Made by a program: the position numbers and the translations under genes. Below are positions 1-13,859 of a stretch of 64,000 nucleotides of DNA, in pieces; position 1 is the stretch's first letter; each line of letters starts with the position of its first letter. This DNA comes from Cyanoderma ruficeps (lineage: Eukaryota > Chordata > Aves > Passeriformes > Timaliidae). The notes below the pieces were generated by a model, which had not been told where the DNA came from, searched no databases, and saw only the letters and a list, made by a program, of their open reading frames with translations. The stretch is from assembly GCA_008694505.1 (NCBI GenBank), contig VZDJ01007747.1, forward strand, positions 12,358,400 through 12,422,399, read 5' to 3'.

Positions 1-2740
1 AATAAGAAGACTTAGAAGACTAACATGGAAAGGATGCCAGCAGTGCTTGGACTGTTTGGCTCTTGGTATTTCTTAATATGAAATAAAACACATAATTTTT
101 ATCTACTCTGTACTATCCTACTAAGTCAGCCTGCCATTTTCCAAAAAATACTGAAGTAGGAGGAAACAATTTACCCTCGCATGGCTGTAGAAGCAGAGGC
201 TGTGTCTACATTTTATTGATATCATCCTAGTCTCCTTATGATTTTCTTCCAAAACTCTGATTAAAGGTCTTCTTTACTGGTATGCTGTGACAACAGTTGA
301 AAATGCTCTGATAACAGGCTGCAGATCCACTTTTATTGCTAATGCAGGCCAAATATTATTTTCTGGCATTCAATCATTCCTAGTCACCATAATACTACAT
401 ATTTTCTTTGCTATCCTACTGGTGAAACCTTAACTGTGTTAGGTATACGCAGTTACAGGTTAGGTTAGAGCTTAAGTAAAATTAGTATCTTCCTCATTTT
501 TGCTGCTGTACAAACATATGATACTCCATTCATACCCAAGACTATCTCACATAGAAATTCAAACTGGAAAATGAAGTTATGGATGAATCATTAAAAAAGG
601 CAAATTCACCTTCCATTTAGTGCAAATGGTATGATTTACTGTGCTCAGAACACTTCTCTTTTTTTCTGAAAGAGATTGTGGTGAGAATAATCTATCACTC
701 CCCTGTATGAAGTTCCTTACAAGTGCAAAAAATTACAGTGCCTGCCCTTTGAAAAGTTCTTTATTGGGATGAATAACTGGGGCTGGGGACACTATTGTAA
801 TCTTAGTTCTGTCACAGAGGGAAGATCTGAAATGCAGGAACTGGACATATACCTTTTTCTACATCACAAAGCTATCAGTTTGACATCATTATCTTTCAAA
901 CACTGGCAGCTGAGACCTACCACTGCCACATGCAATTTATGCATGAGGTTTTCAAAATTAGCATGCACCTCTAAAGACATCAGTGAAATTTCTTCTCCTT
1001 AGTAGACCTGATATTTTTTGAAAAATAAACCCAGTTTAGTTATCCTGGGTTTTCCAGACAGCAAATTTGCAATCAAATGTCTTAGTATGTTCGAGGTCTA
1101 GGATGTAGCATAATGTCAGTGTTACAGAAATTGTGAACAAGTTCACATTTCTGAGATGTTGTGACTTTTTACCTTTTTAGAATATATTTTATTGTTAATT
1201 TATTTTTGGGGCATTTGAGACAGACATCCTACACACTTTCAGTTCTGGGGCAGCTAGAGATAGCTGCAGAGCAAATACCTTTGAAACTTGCTCCCCAACC
1301 TGTACTGACTTCCTTGCAAGGGAAATGTGACATCAAGAGGAAATAAAGGGAGTGGAAGAGGCATTACAAGGCTTCCAGTATTTTAAAAGAGGAAATTTAT
1401 GAAAAGAAATTGTTATTGGTTTCAATGTTTACAGCTTTACACACAAAAGCTACTGGATACCAGCCTTATCTCATTTTACCATATTAAGGGTAATGATGCC
1501 AGTACAAAAACATGCTTTGCCACTAATAGAAAGAAAATGTGGAGGGGAGCAGATGTCCCTTACTTTGAAGTGAGTTTCTAGTAAGTCATTACTTTCAGAG
1601 GAAAAAAAATGGAATGTATTTTCCAAATGGAATAATTTTCCAAGATACAGACATAAAGAAATCAAAAGTGTTAAACATTAGAATGCTGAGATACTGTGGC
1701 AGGTAGTCATTATTTGGAATCACTGTGCTAAGAATTATGTTTGCACTTAATTCTGTCTTATTTCATAAAATTCTCAGAAATAAAAAGACTTCCAAATCTG
1801 CTAGAGCTATCTTGATCGTATTTATGAAATGCATCACTATGAAGTTATTCCCTTCCATCATGGCTGCTAGCAAGATGTAATGCTGTTCAGTGGGAGGTTC
1901 AAAGCATCTGCTGTGAAAAGCACAGGAGCTGATAAGCAGTGACAATTTATACTCCCATTGATTTTGTAGAAATCAGAAAAGAAAAAGAAAGAAACATTTT
2001 AATTCGAGATGGCAGGAGGATGAAAAATAGAATATATGAATTACAATTACTGTTTCTGAAACACTACAATTAGCAAAATTGGTCTGGATGACCTGGAACT
2101 ATCCTGTGGATATCAATTAAACACACAGTAGATCAATCACACTAAATGAAAAAAAAAACCCTCCAGAAACTATGAAAGAGAACTATCATGTCATACTAGT
2201 GCCAGTCAATATTTTTCAAGTGCAAAGTGCAAAACTTAAGGAGATCCACGATTTCATAATCATCCCTATACTTCCCTATCATGCAATCAAGCACCTGAAA
2301 ACTCAAAACTGAAAATATTTTTTAATTTGTCTACTGAATTGCAAATTTTCTTAAAACTAAATACATTTTAAAAGCTGTCATAACCCAACAAGGGAACATG
2401 ACATCTTGAAATGACAAGTTCACAGGTATAGTCACAGAAACTAAGCAGCATCCCCTTTCACACCAATAAGGAAAAATACACATGATTTATGAGATCTTAA
2501 CATTCTTGTGCCACTGCCTGTGACGACAGCTGGGTACCACTAAAGGGAAAAAAGGCTGAACACATGGCATTTTAAATGGGGGTGGGGGGTAAGTAGTGTT
2601 AGCTGTTGTAATCACACTATTAATCACACCATTTTGAGTGGCTATTGGTCATTCAACTGCTTACCATATGAACAATGAGGACACAGTTTATTGATAACAA
2701 ACTCTTTCAATATACAAAGATTAATCACTTTTTTCTCTAG

Positions 2741-2790
2741 TCTTTTTTTTTTTTTTTTACCCCCCTCCCATACNTACCGCCCTCTAATAA
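2741..2790. repeat. Poly-T run next to an ambiguous base
   Basis: A run of about 18 T is followed by a C-rich stretch and a single N at 2774. The ambiguous base beside a homopolymer suggests a sequencing or assembly problem. It could also be the poly-A tail of a minus-strand retrocopy, but I see no recognisable source sequence next to it. Confidence 0.6.
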
Positions 2791-3871
2791 GAATTTAGAG
2801 ACTTTGAATTTCACACTGTTTCTTCAGCCAACATCATTTGGTAACAATGACGTATTTTGATTCCTTGGTCAAACAGTTCAATTTACTTGTTTTAAGAAGC
2901 AAAAGAATGCATTTCAGTATTTTTTAAAAAGCATGCCTTCAATTTCTAAGTGTAAACCACCCTAAACAATTTGAATCATGCAGTAAAAGTATTGATTTTA
3001 CCTTCAGGAAAAAAAAAAACCCACACCAAAACAAAAACAGGAAAACTGACCTGTCTTGTACTTTCCTGTTCTATCTTTCATTAACAAATAATAAAATTCA
3101 ACTGAACAAACTACTGTAATCAGATACTAATCTATTTATCTATAAATGTAAGTGTGCATACACATGGAGCACATCTATCCTCTTTTAATGTTCCCATTAC
3201 TATATACTGTGCATCTAGATCAAGACCATAAACAATTCAAAGCTGCATTCTGTCTAAATGGGTCACTTATAATGAGAAAGCATGACATTTACATGTAGGA
3301 AGTAGATTGATCAGGGAGCAGAAAAACAGAATATGGCATCAGTGCAGAAAAATATGTCTTTACAGGCAATTTATGCTAAATTATTTGGCAACTTCTTATA
3401 TCCTCCTCAAAAATGGAAGTGAATTCAAAAATATAAAAGGAAAAGAATAAAAATTTAACATAGCAAATATTCACTAGGACTACCCTTTGTGCTTGCAGTA
3501 AAGAAAAATGAAAAAAGCCTCAGCTCCTTTCACTGCTGTTATGTCGCTTGTACAGAATAACACTTCAGTGAAAAGACTGAAAACACTGCGTCTCCCAAAG
3601 ATCCATACATTAATTAATTGTCCACAATCACTTTAAATCAGACCTTTAAGTGCTAACATTTCCCACAACATTCAGCTGTTTTCAGCCAGAAGGCACGGAA
3701 CAGAAATGCTCCGAACATGATGTGTACATCTTGCTAAAGCAATTTCAGCTGCAGCCTGCAAAATTAATTTCTGCAAAATGCAAACTTGTGCCATGCAAAT
3801 ATTGGAACGATAGCAAGTCTGCTGCAACACATTACAAAACCAGAGTGGCAAAAAGGCAGAGGGAAATTTCA

Positions 3872-3897
3872 ATACTGCCTAATACATACAAAATGTA
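3872..3897 (+). repeat. 26-bp exact repeat, copy 1
   Basis: A 26-base sequence starting atactgcctaatacat is identical to bases 7098-7123. Similarity ends abruptly on both sides. The flanking sequence belongs to no repeat family I recognise. It may be the core of an unlisted interspersed repeat. Confidence 0.7.
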
Positions 3898-4937
3898 CCC
3901 CATGTCTTTGTTCAGTCTGGGTTCTCATTCAAGGTGTAAATACTGGTTACATTGTTAGATATCCAACTGCAACCAGCTCCAAATATTGTGTGAGTAGCTC
4001 TCTCATAGTTCACACTAGACTCCCTTGACCCAGCTAGACAAGCGTGAAAACGTAAAATAAATGAACATTAACAAAGACTAGTCTGGAAAGCAGGCTGCAT
4101 TAAATGCTCGCAGCGTTATTCGTATAGATGCAAAATTTGCTACCTACATTCTTTTTATACCAGATATCAGCTGGCAGTCACTATATTAATGCTATGTGCT
4201 ACTGCAGAGAGAAAAAATGAAGTAAATTATATGAAAATAATACGTCTTTCCCCATCTGCCACATATGGATATCCCCCAACCTTACAGCATGCTGCTAAGG
4301 CAAATAAGGAACAGCAAAATAATTATCTCCATGCAAAGAAAAAGCAATTTTAACAAAATACCTTTCTGTGTTTGTCCCTCTTCCATATTCTCTTCCATGG
4401 CTACCTTTCTTCACTAGAAACAGCTACAGAGAATTAATCAAAAGCTTCAGTCAGATGTAGGAAAAATTGTGGATTTTTTTTTCCCTGGGAAGCTCCAACA
4501 GCAGAGGCTTAGGCAAGTCCTCAGAGCTTAGCTAAGGCTTCCTCACTCTCCTTGTTTGCTTGGAGACGGGCTGTCAAGTGTAATTTCATTCAAATTACTC
4601 TTCCGTGAAGATTATCAATTTTTCTTCTCAAAGCTGCCCATTGTGTACCACTGTAAGCAGGTATTCAAATGAACAGCCTGTGAATTTTGGGGGGAAATTT
4701 GGTCTGAGCCCTTATGGCAGTGACACCGATTCATAAGCCTCACTTTGCATATAAAATGGAGTAAAGAAATCGAGGTTTGTATTGAAATCTGTGTTTAAAT
4801 TGAAAACAGGCTGTACTGAAAACAGATGGAGGGGTGTCCTCCTACGGGGAAGCAGACCACCAACCCATAATTCCCCCTATTTGCTACTGAAGTGGGAAAG
4901 CCCAAATGCCTGTGGGTTCTTTATGCTGTATTACTTG

Positions 4938-4981
4938 TCTTTCTCTCTCTCTCTCCCCCCCGCCTCTCCCCCTCCTCCTTT
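4938..4981 (+). repeat. Polypyrimidine tract (CT then C-rich)
   Basis: The stretch begins as a (CT)n microsatellite and grades into C-rich pyrimidines. The only purine in 44 bases is the G at 4962. Such tracts are often polymorphic and can form triplex DNA. No gene function is implied. Confidence 0.8.
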
Positions 4982-5458
4982 ATCAGCACATTTAAGAATA
5001 ATATGACTCTTCATTTCCCTTCTTCTCACATATCTGTATCATCGGGAACTAACAACAAATATACACTATTGCCCTTACAGTATTCTAAAAAATATCTTTA
5101 TAGGAATGCAATTTTGTGTGTATGTATATGTGTTTACACACACAGGCACAATTTAACACATGACAATAATCACTGAAATTTTATGTACTTTACACATTCT
5201 CATTGTCACAGTAAACAGGAATTTAGGGGCAGTTCAGAGATTTAAAACAGTTCTTGCATCAATTCTTTTTCTGATTCCTCATATCTCAAATTAGCTTTTT
5301 TCAAAGCTCTTTTAAAATAACTGGATCTTAAAATGGTGAAGCACCACATGTGGGTATGTACATGAGGAAGCACATACAAACACATACACTGCTAGGAGTT
5401 TGCTCTGGAAAAACATAGGTTAAATACACTGTGAGGGTACCTACTAATTTGGGGAGCT

Positions 5459-5498
5459 CTGCAGTCTGATTTGGAATGCAAATTGGACGCTGCAGTCT
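5459..5498. promoter_or_regulatory. Octamer motif flanked by a repeated 9-mer
   Basis: A perfect octamer (ATGCAAAT, 5476-5483), the binding site for POU/Oct factors, lies between two identical 9-mers CTGCAGTCT at 5459-5467 and 5490-5498. The two 9-mers are 31 bp apart, close to three helical turns. The motifs are seen directly; a regulatory role is inferred from the arrangement only. Confidence 0.25.
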
Positions 5499-7097
5499 AG
5501 CAATAAATTAGCATTTTTGTACCTTAGTCTACAGAGTAACATATCATCATTTTAAGACTTTCATTATTTCACCCAAAGTGAAAACTGAACACAATTCCAA
5601 TTTTTCTTTGCAGGTTTAACTTGTTATCCTTCTGGGGAAAGTGACTAAAACTTAAACAACAATAAAAAGTACTATGGCTGAAAATTCCTATTAACATATG
5701 ATAAATAGCTCATCCATTTACTTTATGCTATCTGAATACATTGACTTAGTTCTGCCTTCTGAGACACAAAAAACCAGTTGTTTACTTTGGCTGGTTGGGT
5801 TTTTTTGGTGGATTTTGTTTAGGGAGGGGCTTTGGGGGGGTGTTGGATTTTTTGTTGTTTTTTTAACCTGTTTGCATATCTGTTCACATCTGGTTCGCAT
5901 CAGAATAAGTATCATGTATGAAGTTAAATGTATATATATAATTAAATAACTGAATCATTATTTATAACTCAGCATATTTCCTACCATTTTCCCCTTTTAA
6001 TTCATGTTTCTAGCGCTCAATTTTCTGGAATGACTGGAAAAATTTATCAGTTTTTTTCATTCTCAGATCTAATTGATCATGTAAAAATCAACACATTGAG
6101 AAGGTCAATACATATAGAAGTGTTGCAAACACCATAGGATCTAAGTGTCTTCCATCTTTCTAGGAATTATTCTTTCAGATATTTTTTAAGAGAGGTATAT
6201 TTCCTTTAAAACAGATCTCCTGTGTAAATCTCCTCTGCTATTTTTCTCTTCAAAATCTTTTCTTACATAAGCATTAACAAATCTTCATATCTCAAAAAGG
6301 GTCTGGCAAACATTTTACCTGGGTTGGCCAATTGCTTCTAAGTTGCATTTCTCAATAGCACCAAATATTTGAGGTGACCAACATCCACAACAGTGATGTT
6401 TGCAACAATGGAATTTATAGGTCACTGATGAAACCAAATTACCTTTTTCCTTGAAACAAACATACAAACTTTTTTTCAAATATAACAGGAAACAAAAAGA
6501 AAAAAGGAAAGAGATAACTAGGAGAAAGTACAATAAAGATGGCACAATCTTGAATGACATAAAAAGACCAAGAAGAAATAAATTGTTCAATAAGAGGACA
6601 GGAACTGCAAAGAAAGTAGGTCCAGAAGTAAACAAAGGCATATTACATAATGTGTATTTAAGTTGTGGAAACTTGTTGTAGCAGACTGTTGTAGAGGGTG
6701 AAAAAGAACCAAACAAAATAACAAGGAGAATCTGAAACACAAGGATTCATGGATATGAGATCCATGAGCTGCAAATTACTGGGGAGTAGAGGAATATTTT
6801 GTGAAAAAGTCTTAACTATTTCTTAAGACAGACTACTTTTGACACAAATATATGAGCTGAGTGAATCCTTGATCTACTTTACATTATGGTCATTTTCAGA
6901 TCAGGTTCACACACAGCTTCATTTTAGTGACAGGATTTTTGACTTCCTAAAAAGCCTACTATACTCACATGCCAAAGGTTAAGATGAAATCACTGCAATT
7001 GATGAAGCGAAGCATAACATTGACAAAACATGGCTTTAAGTTTTACCCCCACCCCTACCATAATCTATTTTTCTTCATAAATATTTTTGTTATGAAG

Positions 7098-7123
7098 ATA
7101 CTGCCTAATACATACAAAATGTA
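7098..7123 (+). repeat. 26-bp exact repeat, copy 2
   Basis: This is the second copy of the 26-base sequence at 3872-3897, in the same orientation and 3.2 kb away. In this copy the right half extends into a perfect hairpin (7106-7130). An exact match of this length within 64 kb is far beyond chance. Confidence 0.7.
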
Positions 7124-7130
7124 TGTATTA
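7106..7130. repeat. Perfect 10-bp inverted repeat (hairpin)
   Basis: TAATACATAC (7106-7115) and its exact complement GTATGTATTA (7121-7130) are separated by the five bases AAAAT. The left arm falls inside the 26-bp repeat that also occurs at 3872-3897, but the right arm is not present at that other copy. The structure is AT-rich and may be fortuitous or a transposon remnant. Confidence 0.8.
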
Positions 7131-10100
7131 GATACTCCTTCTATTAAACAAAAACTCCTCCAAACTATGTAAGTGCCAAAGCTCCTTCTACAGAGAACTC
7201 TGCTTAGTTTCAGGTGCTATTAACTGGTCATCTACACAGCTTGTGTGAGATTGGGAAACAAAGAGAATGTGAAAGAGATTTCATGTAAGCTTCTTTCATA
7301 TTTAACTGCACTTTATTAACAAGGTTGAAACATAAATCTGTCTCCTCGATGTTTCTTTAGAACTGCTCCAAGGACCTTTCAAGATTAAATTATGAATAGA
7401 CGTTAATCCTAAAGCCAAAGAACAGAAAACTCTGCAAGTCTTACACAGAATAACAAACCAAGGCAGAAAATGCCAACTCTATGTGAATTTCTAAGGAACA
7501 AGCAGAGAGGCTTTCTTTCTTCAGCATACTGGGAAACATATTTACCATCAGTGACACACAAATTACTTTAAAACTGTACAGAGAAACCACACAAGCTTCT
7601 GTTTCTGGAAACACTTCTAGTATAGAAAAGAGCTATGTTAGAGGGAACTACATTCAACTGTCTAAAATTCCCTTTTAATGTGAAATGAGATTATTGGTGC
7701 AAGTGATCATTGGACAACCATGCCAATTGTAAATGGCAAGGCAACACAGAACATCCAACTATATAATGAGACTAAATAAACAGTTAATCAAGAGAATAAT
7801 TGGAAGCTGATGACATTAAGGGATCCCCTGGTGTCCATTATGATATTATGAAATGTAGCTGAGCACTTACAGCTTCAAACAGCATGACAAACACCTGACT
7901 TTTACTCCCAGTTTTGTATGGCCTTCAAATCAGTTTACCATTCCATCCTTCAGTCCTATTGATTTTCAACTACATAATAATGATAATGTTGTGGTGCAGT
8001 GATGTCTTGATCATGACAATATAATAAACCTGATTATGAATACATAATTTAAAAGCACAAAATTATTTATGTTGCTAATACAACTACCTCAATAACCAAG
8101 CAAGAAAAATCAAAAGCCAGCTCAGATTACTTCAGCTATTTTGTCTGTGACTACAGGAGGAAGTTGTGATGGATATGGGGAATGAAGCAATATGTGTTCT
8201 CCGTGCTTCGAGGGAATTCACTTTGGACTAATGCCAGTCTGATAGACTGCCCTACAGGAGCTGGAGTGGTGTACAGTTCACTCCTGGAAAGCATGTTCTG
8301 GTTTCATTATATGAAAAAATAAAATGCATATATAAAAACATTTATGAAAACATAAGTTATAAAAACAATTTATATTCTTAGAGAATATTCTATGATAAAA
8401 ACCAAAATACAGCAGGTGAGGATAAGTGTGACATACATTTTAAAAGTTCACTCCTAAACTCACCTAAACACTAATGTAGATGCACAGATAGTAATTATTT
8501 TATGTAAATTAGGCAGCAGATTATAGAAATCTGGAAAAGACAGGCAGAAAAATTAAAACTGGCACTCCAATTTTCTATTTAGAGTGCTCTGCTATTTATA
8601 CTTTATATTCAAAATTGAAATGTAACTATAAAATAATGGCACAGGATATTTCATCTTTGGAATATCCCAACAGAGGAGTGTTGAAGGAAGCATTGGGAAA
8701 CTTTAAGACTTCCAAAATGTCTTTAAACATCTGCTCTGGGATGTGTATTTCATATTTACATCTTCATGAGACACTTAAAGAATAATAAACCAAGAGCACA
8801 TGGCCCTGAGTTTAACTCGTAGCAGACACTCACACAAGTGTCCAGGGAAAGGAAAAATGCTTAATGACATGAAAATTATCAGAATTAATGGGGACATGGA
8901 ATGTTAAGAGAGGAAGGAAGAAAGTAGAAGGCAAAATGTAACGTTAGCAGAATGTTGTTGCTTACCCCACTGATGGGATTTGCATAGTTCTACTAATTCC
9001 CAATAATTATTTTTTCTGAGGAAATTATATTCTTCTAGAGGAACAAACTACCAATTTAAAACATTCAGCTATCAAGAGATAGTAGGATGGTCATATAACC
9101 TAGAGAAATTTCAGTACAGGGCTTCACCTGATAGAAATAAGTCTCTTTTTTTTGTGCTCAAATCTGGGTGTTACATTTGACAGAAGAATAATGGACATCC
9201 TTTCCTTAATGACCTTAATTTATTCTCATTTCTTTCTGCATTCTTCTATATTCTAATTCATCTAGAAGTAGAAATTTTATTGAAGAGGAGGGTGAGAAGA
9301 CAACCTCCTTGCATATAGCCTCATTTCATACTAATAAACATTAAGATTATTATCGTATTCAGAAATTACCCTCTTTGTGAAAGTCTTGTCTGGTTAAAAA
9401 AATTCCTTCACTGAGAATATCTTTCATCACTGCATATGATATACAGACTTAAAACACAAGAGATAAGAAATAACCTGTTCATATCAGTATTCAAATATAT
9501 ATTTCATATACGCTATATCGATCAAGAGGAGAAAGATAATAAAAAATGATTAACAGTATCTCTGATTCAGAATACCAATCTTAATATACTTCCAGACTAT
9601 TATCTAGAGCTATTGTAAGTATCATCTGTAATTTAAAACCTTCAGTCTGACTGGCTGTTTCATGATTCTTACTGGTTATACTTTTGAAAATAAGTAAAAT
9701 TTTCCAGAGTAAAATTAGTTAACACTGCCAATATAATTCCTCTAAAATTCTGAAGAACTTCAATCATTTTGATACTTAAGACTAAGAAAATTATGCCTTT
9801 TATATCCTGGGATCAAAATTAGTTGTCCATGTTCCTAAAGGATACTGCTACCCATTTGGTAAGGTTTAACTCTGAAAAGATGCTCCTGGTTGATGGACTC
9901 CTGAAGAACAATCAACTGAATATGAATGCCAGTATAATTGAGAGAGATGCCCAATAATACATTTTTACATATGGGTTTCTAAATGTTATGGCTAGATTCT
10001 CCACATGGATACTCTAAACCTCAGCAGTAAGCCTGTAAGTATATTTAAAGCCCAACAACAGATAGCTGTTCACATCCCCTTTCAATACTGGATGCCATGA

Positions 10101-11924
10101 CATAAGCACAGCATTGTGTTCATCCAGCAGAGCCTTTTTCACCCCAGATTGTGCTATAGGAAGCGGATATACTAATAAATACCCATACAGATATGTATTA
10201 GACCAAGTGATTATAAAAAGAACATTTCACAGGGTAGCATACTCAACACATAGAATTCTAGCAAACTGCTTTTATCAGCGGACTTGGATTGCACTATTTT
10301 CAGAGGTCTTCTCCAAATCAAATCACTGTGATCATATTCTAAGATTCTGTACTGGTGTAACTATCACTAAAATATTCCATATAGTTTTTGGTGCCATCAA
10401 TGCAAAGTTGCTGCTGAAAACTGGAAGTACTTCAAAACTGGCCACAGGTATGCCTTCAATGTAAAAATGTAAGCTGTTAGGATGGTAAATTTAAGAATAA
10501 AGATATGGGGCACCTACATTACACCAGAGGATCTACAAGAGAATAGATCTAACAGGAAGTTATTAAAGTTAAGTTGATGTTAGTGGAATTTGAAACTAGA
10601 CATGGGAGAATAGAAATTATATTCAAATTAGTTCTTCCAAACACTTGAGAAATTAGCCAAGATTGGATTCTTGGACCCCCCCACACACACAACTAAATAA
10701 TAATCTGTATTTTCCTAGTTAAATTTAATTAGGTCATAGGAATTCTCTGATTAATACTTGCATTATTCAGGAGTTTGGACTAAATGATCACATTAGACCC
10801 TTCTGGGTTTTAATCACTTAATTATTTAAAACTGTAATCATGTTTGCTGAGAGATTTCATACCTTAATGTGATCTGAGATTTCCTTGACTTTTGTGGTCA
10901 AAGTGTTCATTCAAATATCTTCAAAATTTTGGCATCTGATGAATGGAAGAATTATTTACAGCCAACCCCTGTTTTCTCTTCCTTTCCCACCAGTCTTATG
11001 GAGCCAAATAAACTATGATGAAAAATATTATTCATCTTACATGCAACAACAGTATGTGTATTTCCCTGCATGACTCTGTTCCATTGGAGGTTATTGGTTT
11101 ACTAAAGCATTAAAGTTTCTCTTCAGCTCTGTAGAGTTTCTCTCTTGTCTTCAAAGTTTGAGGAATGTCTGAAAGCACCTTCTGATGATTTCAAAAGGTG
11201 CAGTCCTTTGTTTTGACAAGGACTCCTAAGTTAGTAGCTAAGAAGGCAGCTGTGCACAGAAGAATACACAACGTATACACAACATTCAATAACTATAACA
11301 AGAATAAGTTAATATAACAGTATGGAAATAAAGTAGGAGAGGGGTCAGAAATAAAAATGCACAGACAAGAATGCTTCAAAATAGTTGTCACTATCAGTCA
11401 TATTTTGCTCCTACTTAATAGAAAGAAAGCTCGACCATTCCTGTTGGGAAACACAAGCATCACATAGGAGACTGAATTCATGATTCCTCACTTCTATCAC
11501 AGTTCACCATGTGCAGGTGTAAGGGACTAAATTCAAGGCATCATTAAAACACTATTATGCTTAAATCTTACCTTAAGTTTCATTATTTGTTATCCATGCC
11601 CTGGCTACAAGGGGCAGATGAAGGAGTTGATTTACACTTCATGAGGGGCATATCTATAATTCATCCATTTCTTCTGCTTTTCACTTCAGATACTACAGTT
11701 TCTCCACACAAATCACAACACAGAACAAATAGCCAAGTTCCTGCACATGTACAGAACACACACCACAGAATAATAACCCGACTATCTGACACTCTACCTG
11801 CAACACCCAAGCTGGTTAATTTAAAGTTATCTCCACATTATTCTAGTTTAGGCATTGGCTTTGTTCATTGTCTGACACAAAACAATTTTTGCAGTTAAGA
11901 CTTGTAAACAACACGAGACATAGG

Positions 11925-13010
11925 ATCAGAATATCTTTTGTTGAAGGGATCCACAAAGATCATCAAGTCCATCTCCTGCCCCTTCACAGGACAGCCCCAA
12001 GACACACACCATATGCCTGAGAGCATTATTCAAATGCTTCTTGAAGTTTGTGCTGTGACCATTTCCCTGGGGAGCATGTTCTAGTGCCCAAACACTCCCT
12101 GGGTAAAGAACTTTTTCCTAATTCCAACCAGAAATTCCTGTGACACAATTTCAGACCATTTCCTCTGGTTCCACCACTAATCACAAGGAAGTGGCAAACT
12201 GCAGTGGGGTCTCCCCTCAGTCTTCTCTTACCTAAGCTGCTCCTCATAAGGCTTCCCCTCAAGGCCTTTCACCATCTTTGTAGCTCTCCTTTGTTATCTC
12301 TAATAACTTTATACCCCTCTTGCATAGTGATGCCCAAAACTGCACATGGGACTTGAGGTGAGGCTGCCCCAGCACAGAGCAGAGCAGGACAATCCCTTCC
12401 CTTGCCTGGCTGGTGATGCTGTGCCTGAGGCACCCCAGGACAGGGTTGTCCCTCCTGGCTGCCTCGGAACTGCTGACTCATGTTCAAATTGTCACTGACG
12501 ATGACCCTCAGACCTCTCTCCACGGTGCTGCTCTCCAGCCTCTCATTTCCCACTTTGTATGTATATCTACAGCTGACACTTCCAAGGTGGAGGATCTGGC
12601 TTTGCCTTCCTTAAAATCCCAATTTACTAGCATCTGCACACTTTGTACTCTTTTGAGTCTTGAATCCAAGGCATTAATTAAGATGTCCCCAGCCTGATGT
12701 AACCTTTGCGTCTGACCCGTGAGCCAGTTTCTTACCTGCTGCATTGATGTCCTTATCCAGCTGTGTGCTGGACATTTTGTCCAGAAGGATCCTGTAGTAT
12801 CAAAAGCCTTACTGAAATACAAAACGATTACATCCACCGCCTTACCTTCAGCTGGTGGGCTACCTTATCATTGAAAGATGTCATCAGGTTTGATAAGCAG
12901 GACTTTCACCTCATGAACATGTACTGGCTGTGACTGATGACTGGAATGTTTTTCAGTAATGCCCAGAATGATCTCCTCCATGATTTTACCAGGCACTGAA
13001 ATGAGACATA
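11925..13010 (-). mobile_element. CR1 LINE, 5'-truncated 3' end
   Basis: The minus strand carries the end of a CR1 retrotransposon: the C-terminal part of ORF2 reverse transcriptase and the 3' untranslated region. On the plus strand one reads the characteristic complement, starting near 'gatcatcaagtccatctcct', through 'gtgctgtgaccatttccctg' and 'gctgctcctcataaggcttc' to the reverse-transcriptase end at about 13.0 kb. Short peptide pieces such as 'VIVLYFSKAFDT' (12837-12508, minus) match the RT region. Frames are broken by shifts and stops, so it is dead. The 5' truncation is usual for CR1. The terminal 8-bp microsatellite of young CR1 is not intact here. Family assignment rests on recognition of the consensus, not a database search. 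Confidence 0.92.
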
Positions 13011-13539
13011 GGCATCACTTTACAGTAGATTCTTTGTGTAGATGCCAACTACATTTTTGCTAACACCTGACTTTTTTCCAACTGCATCCATTTCATCCAA
13101 GCTCCAAAAGGAATAAGAAAGGAAAAACAAGCCAAAAAAGGGAGATTGGCAGCTGAGTGAAAAAAAAGATAAATGAACAAAACTCTGCTGGGTCAGTCCT
13201 TCCATTGGCATAGAAAGCTTATGATTTATGGAAAATTGTCAACCTGAAAAAATCATAGATGTTTAATGATTATTATAATGACAATTTTAGTTGCTCTATT
13301 TTTTAAAACTTGAGAGATCACAAATATACCATTTGTAAAATAATATAAGTTAGACTCTGCGTATAACAGTTTACCAGCAAGCCTTTTACTCCTTTGCATA
13401 CCCTCAATGAGCAATGCATACCTGTCTCTTATAACTTAAATGCAACAAATGTAAGAAAACCCCGAAAATTAATTTTTAAAAAGAAAATTGCACCCTTCTA
13501 ACACTGTTCAAAGCTAGAGATGAAGTGCACCTAGATATA

Positions 13540-13622
13540 AATATATGCTTGTATGTGTATATGTGTGTGTATATATATATGTAGATTTATGCATATAAAC
13601 ACACCCATACACATATAAACTC
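13540..13622. repeat. TG/TA microsatellite, partly palindromic
   Basis: Alternating TG, TA and CA dinucleotides run from about 13540 to 13622. The left half is TG/TA-rich and the right half CA-rich, so the two halves are partly complementary and could fold back. It is a simple repeat with no function implied. Confidence 0.75.
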
Positions 13623-13859
13623 CTATGTAGTTCTATTCAGATGCAGTGTCCAACAAATGAGACCTTTATGCAATAGGCATGCCCCTCAACAAAAAGCACG
13701 TAAATCATGTCTTGACAGAACATTCATTGAGTGTTCCACTGCATCCCTCACCCTACTCCTTTATCATTCCTAGGAAATCGGAGAAAGAGATTTAAAAACT
13801 CTAACTGAAACTGAGTGTTCAATTACAGGCTACAAAAGAACAGTTTATAAATATCTTCC

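Larger units (their letters stand above)
1..11920. other. AT-rich unique noncoding sequence
   Basis: No convincing exon, RNA gene or recognisable full-length transposon is visible. ORFs here are at most about 140 codons, have low-complexity composition and match no family I recognise. The stretch carries short simple repeats, listed separately, and pieces that could be conserved noncoding DNA. It is consistent with a gene desert or a large intron. Old, strongly diverged repeats could be present and would be missed by eye. Confidence 0.6.

Noticed and set aside
6315..6740. 141-codon minus-strand ORF rich in F and L
   Set aside because: It is the complement of A-rich sequence, which yields hydrophobic low-complexity frames. 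The opposite strand is also open.
10114..10464. 116-codon ORF
   Set aside because: Composition is plausible but no family is recognised, there are no splice or promoter signals, and ORFs of this length occur by chance in 64 kb.
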